From an uncultured Ruminococcus sp. (GTDB lineage Bacteria > Bacillota_A > Clostridia > Oscillospirales > Ruminococcaceae): a stretch of 5,489 nucleotides of DNA. Positions 1 through 5,489 of this stretch are shown piece by piece. The notes below the pieces were generated by a model. The model did no database searches, was not told where the DNA came from, and saw only the letters and a list, made by a program, of their open reading frames with translations. The stretch covers positions 1 to 5,489 of the forward strand of contig CACZPE010000196.1 in assembly GCA_902782875.1 (NCBI GenBank), given 5' to 3'. How positions within the stretch are numbered: position 1 is the stretch's first letter; each line of letters begins with the position of its first letter. The position numbers were made by a program, and so were the translations under genes.

Positions 1-1213
1 CCTTAGCTTCGCAGAGTGCCTGCTCGGTGTAGTATATGAACTGAGAGCGCTTTACAAAGCTGTTTACCGACAGGGGCGAGAAGAATCTCGCTGTGCCGCT
101 CGTGGGAAGAACGTGATTAGGTCCTGCGTAGTAGTCGCCGAGAGGCTCCGAGCTGTATTTTCCGAGGAATACCGAGCCTGCGTTGTCGATAAGACCGATA
201 TATTCAAGCGGGTTCTCGACTTCAAGCTCGAGGTGCTCGGGTGCCAGGGACTTTGCAAGGTCTATGGCCTTCTTTATGCTGTCAGTTACGATTATAGCAC
301 CGTAGGTATCTATAGAGCTTCTGATGATGTCCTTTCTCTCAAGATACTGCATCTGACGCTCGATCTCTGCAGAGGTCCTGTCGGCGATATCCTCACTTGT
401 GGTAATGAGCACTGCGCTTGCGAGCTTGTCGTGCTCAGCCTGGGACATAAGGTCTGCCGCCAGGAATTTCGGTTCTGCCTTGTCGTCTGCTATGACAAGT
501 ATCTCGCTCGGTCCTGCGATCATATCTATATCGACCTTACCGTAGAGGAGCTTCTTTGCGGTCGCTACGAATATATTGCCGGGGCCTACTATCTTGTCCA
601 CCTTGGGAATAGTCTGTGTGCCGTATGCAAGAGCGGCTATTGCCTGTGCGCCGCCTGCCATGAATACTCTGTCAACGCCTGCGATAGCTGCTGCACAGAG
701 TATCTCGGGATTGGGCTTTCCGTCCTTGCCGGGAGGTGTGAGCATTATTATCTCTTTTACACCTGCTATCTTGGCGGGTACTGCATTCATAAGAACAGAT
801 GAGAAAAGGGGAGCTGTGCCGCCGGGGACATAGAGACCGACTCTTTCAAGACCTCTTACTCTCTGGCCGAGTATGCATCCGTCAGCCCTTGTGTTTATGA
901 AGCTCTGCTCCTTCTGTCTGTTGTGGAAATCAGATATGTTTTCCATAGCATTGAGCACTGCGGAAGTAAACGCAGGATCAGCTTCGGTGAGGGCATCGTT
1001 TATCACATCACGGGGAACTTCGTAATAATCCGGGAGCTTGCCGTCAAATTTCAGGGTGTATTCCTTGACGGCTTCATCTCCTCTTTCCTTTACGTTCTCT
1101 ATTATATCGGATACTATGGCAGAAACTTTCTTGTCGGTATCGCCGTTTCTTTTTTCAACTTCGCGGAGAAATTCCATTTCTGCCTTTCCGTCTGCTATTA
1201 TTTTTCTGATCAT
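1..1213 (-). CDS. hisD: Histidinol dehydrogenase, C-terminus cut by window edge
   Basis: HisD is a zinc-dependent NAD enzyme that oxidises L-histidinol to L-histidine in two steps, the end of the pathway. I translated 404 codons by hand with no internal stop; about 25 C-terminal residues lie past the left edge. Diagnostic segments are GLYVPGGTAP at 126-135, GGAQAIAALAYGT at 187-199, KIVGPGNIFVATAK at 207-220, IAGPSEILVIAD at 232-243, SQAEHD at 257-262 (zinc ligands Q258 and H261), APEHLE at 324-329 (catalytic E326, H327), and DYYAGPNHVLPTSGTARF from 360 (zinc ligand D360, H367). The numbering is nearly that of E. coli HisD. The last zinc histidine (H419 there) is outside the window. The ATG at 1213 has AAGGAG (1226-1221) 7 nt upstream and overlaps the hisG stop as ATGA, indicating translational coupling. 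Confidence 0.97.
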   Translation of the reverse strand, partial: MIRKIIADGKAEMEFLREVEKRNGDTDKKVSAIVSDIIENVKERGDEAVKEYTLKFDGKLPDYYEVPRDVINDALTEADPAFTSAVLNAMENISDFHNRQKEQSFINTRADGCILGQRVRGLERVGLYVPGGTAPLFSSVLMNAVPAKIAGVKEIIMLTPPGKDGKPNPEILCAAAIAGVDRVFMAGGAQAIAALAYGTQTIPKVDKIVGPGNIFVATAKKLLYGKVDIDMIAGPSEILVIADDKAEPKFLAADLMSQAEHDKLASAVLITTSEDIADRTSAEIERQMQYLERKDIIRSSIDTYGAIIVTDSIKKAIDLAKSLAPEHLELEVENPLEYIGLIDNAGSVFLGKYSSEPLGDYYAGPNHVLPTSGTARFFSPLSVNSFVKRSQFIYYTEQALCEAK

Positions 1214-1851
1214 TTCAGTACTCCTTCTATCTTGCCGATAAGCTCCTCGATTTCTGCCTGACGGAGCTTAAGGCTTACCATATTTGCGATGAGTCTTGCC
1301 GAGATGGGGCATATGTATTCGAATACTTCAAGTCCGTTTTCTTTCAGTGTTGTGCCTGTCTCGACTATATCAACTATGGCGTGGGAAAGTCCGAGAAGGG
1401 GAGCAAGCTCTACGCTGCCCTCTATCTTGACTATCTCAACATCCATATTCTTCTTTTCAAAGAATGTTCTTGCAACATTGGGATATTTGGTGGCGATCGT
1501 GCGCACATGGGTGCCGTCGTAGAAATCCTCGCCCTTCTTTCCCGCAAGTGCAAATCTGCACTTGCCAAAGCCGAGGTCCACGAGCTCAAAGAACTTGCCG
1601 TTCATTTCTATTATCGTGTCCTTGCCCACAACGCCAAGATCACATACACCGTTTTCCACATAGGTTATAACGTCTGCTGCCTTAGCGAGTACCACTTCTA
1701 TTGAGTCTCCCACGGGGAGTATCAGCTTTCTGCCCTTTTCATGCACAGCCGTGCAGTCATATCCGAGCTTTTCAAGCAGAGCGACGGTATCCTTTTCAAG
1801 TCTTCCCTTTGTAAGCGCAATGCGCAGAGGACGTGTCTGTGTATTATTCAT
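1210..1851 (-). CDS. hisG: ATP phosphoribosyltransferase catalytic subunit, short form
   Basis: HisG catalyses the first committed step of histidine synthesis, ATP + PRPP to phosphoribosyl-ATP + pyrophosphate. At 213 residues it is the short form, which lacks the C-terminal ACT-like regulatory domain and depends on HisZ, encoded just upstream. Family motifs in order are LRIALTKGRL at 9-18, GVCDLGVVGKD at 68-78, TKYPNVAR at 121-128, EGSVELAPLLGL at 144-155, and the PRPP-binding loop DIVETGTTL at 161-169. The ATG at 1851 has GGAGG (1865-1861) 9 nt upstream, inside the hisZ coding sequence. The 8-bp overlap with hisZ suggests coupled translation and balanced subunit supply. The stop TGA shares ATGA with the hisD start. 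Confidence 0.97.
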   Translation of the reverse strand: MNNTQTRPLRIALTKGRLEKDTVALLEKLGYDCTAVHEKGRKLILPVGDSIEVVLAKAADVITYVENGVCDLGVVGKDTIIEMNGKFFELVDLGFGKCRFALAGKKGEDFYDGTHVRTIATKYPNVARTFFEKKNMDVEIVKIEGSVELAPLLGLSHAIVDIVETGTTLKENGLEVFEYICPISARLIANMVSLKLRQAEIEELIGKIEGVLK

Positions 1852-3046
1852 TTGCCTGTTCCTCCGTGATCTTTTCTCCTACTGTATCTATGCGGCGTAT
1901 ATTCTTTCTCTGTGCATATGCCCTGGTCTCTTCTATGGTGTCAAATACCGAGTATTCAGCCTTGAGACCACGGGATATAAGCTCGCGGGTATGCTCTGCG
2001 GCCTTTATCTCATAGCCGTCCTCACCGAATACTATTACATCCGCGGGAGTGTCTGAGAAGTCATGCAGTCTCATCTCTGTCCTTGCCACAGCATCGACAT
2101 TTACCGCAAAGCCTGTGGCGGGAGCATCAAATCCGAATTCGCTGAGCAGTCTGTCATATCTGCCGCCTGAGAGCACAGCATCTCCGCATCCTTCTATATA
2201 TCCCTTGACTACGATGCCTGTGTAGTAGTCCATACGGTTTACAAGTCCCAGATCGATAGTAATAGTGCCGTCATATCCGAGAGAAGTGAGCTTTTCGTAT
2301 ATTGTCTTCAGCTCGCTGAGTGCAGACATGGCTTTTTCGGAATCACCCGCAAGCTCTGCTGCCCTGTCAAACACCTCTGTGCCGCCGAACAGCTTGGGGA
2401 GCTGCTTGAGTGCCTTTACAGCACTGCTGTCGCCCATTTCGGAGAGCATATCCCCGAGAGCGGGGTAATTCTTGTATTCTATAAGGGATCTTATATTCTC
2501 GATAGTGTCCTGATCGCATCCTATCTTGTCTATAAGAGCCTTGAAATAACCTATATGACCGAGTTCAAGACGGAATCCGCCTGTCCTGAAGGATGAAAGC
2601 GTTTCGAGCGCGTTGCAGAGCATTTCGATATCCGCACGCTTTGAGGAAGAGCCGATAAGCTCTATACCTGTCTGTCTTATCTCATCGCTTCTGCCTCTCA
2701 TGCCGGGGCGGTTGCGGTATACGCTCTGACAGTAGCACAGCCTTATGGGAAGTGCTTCGCCTCTGAGCCTTGTGGCGGTCATTCTTGCTATGGGCATAGT
2801 AGAATCGGGACGTACTACCATAAGCCTTGCCTTGTTGTCAACGAGCTTGTACATGCTTTCCTGAGGAAAATATCTTGATTTGAGATCAAATACATCATAG
2901 AACTCAAGTCCCGGTGTGACCACCTCTGAATAGCCTCTTGCACGGAACATGCCGAGAAGCCTGCTTTCCACAGCCTTTACAGCGGCACATTCGCCGAAGA
3001 GCAGATCTCTTGTGCCCTCGGGAGTGATAAGATCGAAACGTTTCAT
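1844..3046 (-). CDS. hisZ: ATP phosphoribosyltransferase regulatory subunit HisZ
   Basis: HisZ is a histidyl-tRNA synthetase paralogue that does not charge tRNA. It assembles with short-form HisG into the hetero-octameric ATP phosphoribosyltransferase, giving it activity and histidine feedback control (known for the family). The protein is 400 residues, a normal length. The class II synthetase core is visible: PEGTRDLL at 9-16, the motif-1 region around 44-53, RPDSTMPIAR at 79-88, a motif-2-like segment with GRSDEIRQTGIELIG at 118-132, LVNRMDYYTG at 268-277, and the motif-3-like SGGRYDRLLSEFG at 293-305. A small C-terminal domain follows from about 333. HisZ rather than HisRS is chosen because hisG follows directly, that HisG is the short form, and the HisRS LVRGLDYYTG motif is altered to LVNRMDYYTG. 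It is the first gene of the operon behind its own promoter. It ends in TAA, overlapping the start of hisG by 8 bp. Confidence 0.95.
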   Translation of the reverse strand: MKRFDLITPEGTRDLLFGECAAVKAVESRLLGMFRARGYSEVVTPGLEFYDVFDLKSRYFPQESMYKLVDNKARLMVVRPDSTMPIARMTATRLRGEALPIRLCYCQSVYRNRPGMRGRSDEIRQTGIELIGSSSKRADIEMLCNALETLSSFRTGGFRLELGHIGYFKALIDKIGCDQDTIENIRSLIEYKNYPALGDMLSEMGDSSAVKALKQLPKLFGGTEVFDRAAELAGDSEKAMSALSELKTIYEKLTSLGYDGTITIDLGLVNRMDYYTGIVVKGYIEGCGDAVLSGGRYDRLLSEFGFDAPATGFAVNVDAVARTEMRLHDFSDTPADVIVFGEDGYEIKAAEHTRELISRGLKAEYSVFDTIEETRAYAQRKNIRRIDTVGEKITEEQANE

Positions 3047-3052
3047 ATAATA

Positions 3053-3058
3053 CCTCTC
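3053..3058 (-). promoter_or_regulatory. Ribosome binding site of hisZ
   Basis: GAGAGG lies 6 nt upstream of the ATG at 3046 and supports that start. No other in-frame start between the predicted promoter and this ATG has a comparable site. Confidence 0.75.
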
Positions 3059-3060
3059 AA

Positions 3061-3078
3061 ACTTTAGTAAAATAAAGT
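3061..3078. repeat. Short inverted repeat in the hisZ leader
   Basis: ACTTTA (3061-3066) and TAAAGT (3073-3078) are exact reverse complements with a 6-nt loop, directly upstream of the hisZ ribosome binding site. The stem has only one G-C pair, so its stability is low. It may be chance in AT-rich sequence or a secondary protein-binding site. I assign no function. Confidence 0.3.
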
Positions 3079-3079
3079 A

Positions 3080-3115
3080 ATATCATACTATCATATTATT
3101 ATGATAGTATGATAT
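3080..3115. promoter_or_regulatory. Perfect 16-bp inverted repeat, candidate his repressor operator
   Basis: The arms 3080-3095 and 3100-3115 are exact reverse complements separated by 4 nt. Each arm is itself a tandem pair: TATCAT-AC-TATCAT at 3081-3094 and ATGATA-GT-ATGATA at 3101-3114, so half-sites recur every 8 bp. The repeat covers the predicted -10 and transcription start of hisZ, the usual place for a repressor site. Tandem sites 8 bp apart recall TrpR-type operators, and I recall that a TrpR-superfamily regulator (YerC/HisR) has been proposed for his genes in Firmicutes. Linking it to this site is inference. Only 3 of 16 stem pairs are G-C, so a terminator role for polC is less likely, though the minus-strand side downstream is T-rich. 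Confidence 0.7.
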
Positions 3116-3137
3116 CATTGTTCAAAGCGTTTGTCAA
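3109..3137 (-). promoter_or_regulatory. Sigma-A type promoter of the hisZGD operon
   Basis: On the minus strand a perfect -35 TTGACA (3137-3132) is followed by a 17-bp spacer and a -10 TATCAT (3114-3109, five of six consensus bases). A TGA directly before the -10 makes it an extended -10. Transcription would start near 3102, giving a leader of about 55 nt before the hisZ ATG. That is too short for a histidine T-box or a peptide attenuator of usual size. The -10 lies inside the adjacent inverted repeat, so a bound repressor would block polymerase. The start site is inferred, not observed. Confidence 0.8.
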
Positions 3138-3219
3138 TATATACTATGTGAATATAAAAAGTTTGTATGACTTGTTAGATATGTATCAAAAGCGATACTG
3201 GTATTAGTATATTTTGACA

Positions 3220-5489
3220 TCAGAAAAGAGTCATCTGATCAGACTTGGGAAGATCGCCCATCGCGCCGAGAGATTCAAGGCGCTCTATGACACTCTTGCC
3301 TACACCGCTTATTTCCTGAAGCTCATCTATAGAGATGAATCCTCCCTGCTCTACCGCATTGTAAAGGGAATTAGCAGCACTTTCGCCTATGCCTGAAGCG
3401 GAGTTGAACGGCATTCGCAGTTTTCCGTCCTCTACCCTGAATTTAGTGGCATGGCTCTTCATGATATCGATGGGCAGGAATTCATATCCTCTTGCCATCA
3501 TTTCGTTTACTATAAGCAGCATATCATAAGTACCGCTGTCCTTTGCGGTTCTGGCGTTGCCCAGATCCTGTATCTCCTTCATCTTATGCTTGACACCCTC
3601 TCTGCCGAGAAGTACCGTATCCGCATCGAAGCATTCGCCGCGTACTGTGAATATCGTAGCATAGAATTCCAGAGGACGGTATACCTTGAACCACGCAAGC
3701 TAGTTAGCTGCGATTACGTATGCCGCGGCATGAGCTTTCGGGAACATGTATTTTATCTTAAGACAGCTGTCTATATACCATTCGGGAACATCATGATCCC
3801 TCATGGTCTGTTTCATTTCTTCGGTCAGAAGCTTGGGCGCCTTACCTTTACGTGTGATCTCCATGATCTTGAAGGAAAGGTTCGGGTCAACGCCGTGATA
3901 GATAAGGTATGTCATGATGCCGTCACGGCATCCTATAACGTCTGATATAGTGCATATACCGTTTTTGATGAGGTCCTGGGCATTTCCGAGCCATACGTCA
4001 GTACCGTGAGAAAGGCCCGATATCTGCAGCAGGTCTGAGAACTTGGTGGGCTTGGCATCAAGAAGCATCTGCATTGCAAAGCCCGTACCCATTTCGGGTA
4101 TGGCAAGAGTTCCCGTCTGCCAGCCTATATCCTCGGCTGTTACACCGAGAGCCTCGGGGGAGAGATACAGACTCATTACCTTTTCATCGGCTGCAAAGAT
4201 ATCCTTTGTATCAATACCTGTCATATCCTCAAGATGCTTATAAAGTGTGGGCACATCGTGTCCGAGCTCATCAAGCTTGAGTATGGTATCGTGCAGCTTG
4301 TGGAAATCATAGTGAGTGGTGATGAATATGGATTTAGGGTCCTCGGCGGGGTGCTGTACGGGGGTGAAGTCGTATACCTCGTAATCTGAGGGGACTACGA
4401 CCATTCCTCCGGGGTGCTGGCCTGTGGTGCGCTTTACACCTGAGCAGCCTATAGTGAGCCTGTTTTCCTCTGCCTTGGTCACGCGCTTGTTGACGCCCTC
4501 AAGATAGTGTTTTACAAAGCCGTAGGCGGTCTTTTCAGCAACTGTGCCTATCGTTCCTGCCTTGAACACGTTTTCCACACCGAAAAGCGTTTCGGTATAC
4601 TTATGCGCATGTGTCTGGTATTCACCCGAGAAATTGAGGTCGATATCGGGGGCCTTGTCGCCGTTGAATCCGAGGAATGTTTCAAAGGGGATATCGTGAC
4701 CTTCCCTGATATAATCGGTGCCGCATACGGGGCATACCTTAGGCGGAAGATCATATCCCGAGCCAACTGAGCCGTCAAGTATGAATTCACTGTTCTTGCA
4801 TTTAGGGCATATATAGTGGGGAGGAAGCGCATTTACTTCTGATATACCCGACATATTCGCCACGAACGAAGAGCCGACGGATCCTCTCGAACCGACCTGA
4901 TAGCCGTTCTCATTAGAGTTTGCAACAAGCTTCTGTGCTATCATGTACAGCACGGCAAAGCCGTTCTTTATGATGGAGTTCAGTTCCTTTTCAAGACGCT
5001 TCTGCACTATCTCCGGCAGAGGGTCGCCGTACATCTGTTTAGCTCTCTCCCATGTGATGCGGGGCAGCTCTTCTTCGGCGTTATCCATGCTCGGTGTGAA
5101 AGTTCCCGGCGGGATGGGCCTGATATCCGGATCGACCATGGCTGCTATCTTGTTCGGGTTTGTTACTACTACTTCGTAAGCCTTTTCCTTGCCGAGATAG
5201 GAGAATTCCTCGAGCATCTCCTCGGTAGTCCTGTAGTATAAAGGCGGCTGATGCTCCGAATCGGATATCTTTTCATATGTCAGTATCTTTCTGAATACAC
5301 TGTCTGACGGGTCAAGAAAATGTACGTCACAGGTAGCGCATACCGGTATACCCAGTGCTTCACCAAGCTTAACAATAGTCCTGTTGAATTCCTGAAGATC
5401 CTCGATACTGGTGATATTATCATAGTCCTCTTCCCTTATCAGGAATTCATTGTTCAGACAAGGCTGTATCTCAAGATAATCATAGAACG
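3220..5489 (-). CDS. polC: DNA polymerase III PolC, C-terminal half, with an in-frame TAG
   Basis: This is the Gram-positive replicative DNA polymerase alpha subunit, which extends DNA at the fork in the cytoplasm. The 5' end lies beyond the right edge. About 755 codons are visible of the roughly 1,440 usual for the family. Numbering from the first full codon (5487-5485), residues 1-90 hold the end of the PHP domain ([10 protein letters not shown] at 51-60). The four-cysteine zinc site uses C227, C230, C252 and C255. The palm motif DIDLNFS supplies catalytic D281 and D283, and LKLD supplies the third, D406. The D283-D406 spacing of 123 matches the Geobacillus enzyme as I recall it. Two helix-hairpin-helix motifs (SGIGES, SGVGKS) precede the terminal QMTLF, a QLSLF-like sliding-clamp motif, then TGA. 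The oddity is codon 596, a TAG in the conserved segment after AHAAAYV. The frame stays open and PolC-like for 159 residues beyond it. No frameshift is apparent and all catalytic residues are upstream. Family identity is certain; functional status is not. Confidence 0.95.
3700..3702 (-). other. In-frame amber (TAG) codon inside polC
   Basis: Read on the minus strand, the codons here are ATC GCA GCT AAC TAG CTT GCG TGG, giving VIAAN-stop-LAWFKV. Before it is PKAHAAAYV and after it [13 protein letters not shown], both typical of PolC, so the frame is the same on each side. As I remember the Bacillus-type sequence (YVLMAVRIAYFKV), the stop sits where an arginine is usual. The preceding Asn replaces a hydrophobic residue. 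The nearest downstream in-frame ATG is at 3582, 39 codons later, with a GAGGG at poor spacing (about 13 nt), so internal restart looks weak. Termination here would remove both helix-hairpin-helix motifs and the clamp-binding tail. Confidence 0.9.

Noticed and set aside
113..802. Plus-strand open frame of 229 codons
   Set aside because: It lies opposite hisD, whose minus-strand translation matches the family along its whole length. The plus-strand product is Cys/Tyr-rich with no recognisable domain and no good ribosome binding site.
1844..1851. hisZ-hisG overlap as a possible frameshift or fusion
   Set aside because: Both proteins have complete, normal ends, and hisG has its own GGAGG site. 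An 8-bp overlap is ordinary operon packing.
3047..3108. Histidine T-box or leader-peptide attenuator upstream of hisZ
   Set aside because: The predicted leader is only about 55 nt. No T-box sequence, specifier hairpin, terminator/antiterminator pair or His-rich leader ORF is visible.
3220..3582. A separate small gene of 120 codons downstream of the polC stop
   Set aside because: Its sequence is the PolC C-terminus in the same frame as the upstream part. Its ATG is an internal Met codon with a poorly spaced Shine-Dalgarno, so it is better read as the tail of one gene.
3685..3702. Read-through or pyrrolysine-insertion structure after the TAG
   Set aside because: Only a 4-bp stem (CTTG/CAAG, 7-nt loop) follows the stop. 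No stable hairpin or recognised read-through context (such as CAR-YYA) is present.
3451..3945. Plus-strand open frame of 164 codons opposite the polC amber region
   Set aside because: The minus strand is conserved PolC on both sides of the stop. The plus-strand frame shows no family features and its codon pattern is that of an antisense shadow.

Overview
The window is a compact, one-direction stretch of a Firmicutes (class Clostridia) chromosome, with every gene on the minus strand. The organism call rests on three things. It carries a Gram-positive-type PolC replicase. It has a short-form HisG paired with HisZ. It shows strong GGAGG-type ribosome binding sites with tightly overlapping genes. 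Frequent ATA and AGA/AGG codons and the PolC/HisZ sequences remind me of Ruminococcus and relatives (Oscillospirales), but this genus-level guess is from memory.

Layout in transcription order (right to left): (1) the C-terminal half of polC, entering at the right edge and ending at 3220; (2) a 173-bp AT-rich intergenic region, 3047-3219; (3) hisZ, 3046-1844; (4) hisG, 1851-1210, overlapping hisZ by 8 bp; (5) hisD, from 1213 off the left edge, overlapping hisG by 4 bp (ATGA). HisG with HisZ forms the ATP phosphoribosyltransferase of the first histidine step. HisD carries out the last two oxidations. The rest of the his operon presumably continues to the left.

Two things stand out. First, polC has an in-frame amber codon (TAG, 3702-3700) in the conserved stretch after PKAHAAAYV. 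The same frame continues for 159 more residues of normal PolC sequence to a proper C-terminus ending QMTLF. It is the only TAG in about 1,770 in-frame codons here. polC is normally essential in Firmicutes, so this is either a sequence or assembly error, a recent nonsense mutation, a non-essential or duplicate copy, or a suppressed/read-through codon. Second, the hisZ promoter (TTGACA, 17 bp, extended TGA-TATCAT) has its -10 embedded in a perfect 16-bp inverted repeat. That repeat is built from four ATGATA/TATCAT half-sites with 8-bp periodicity and looks like a repressor operator. The short predicted leader leaves no room for a T-box.

I see no RNA genes, mobile elements, CRISPR or plus-strand genes. 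Apart from these two signals the region is ordinary housekeeping sequence.
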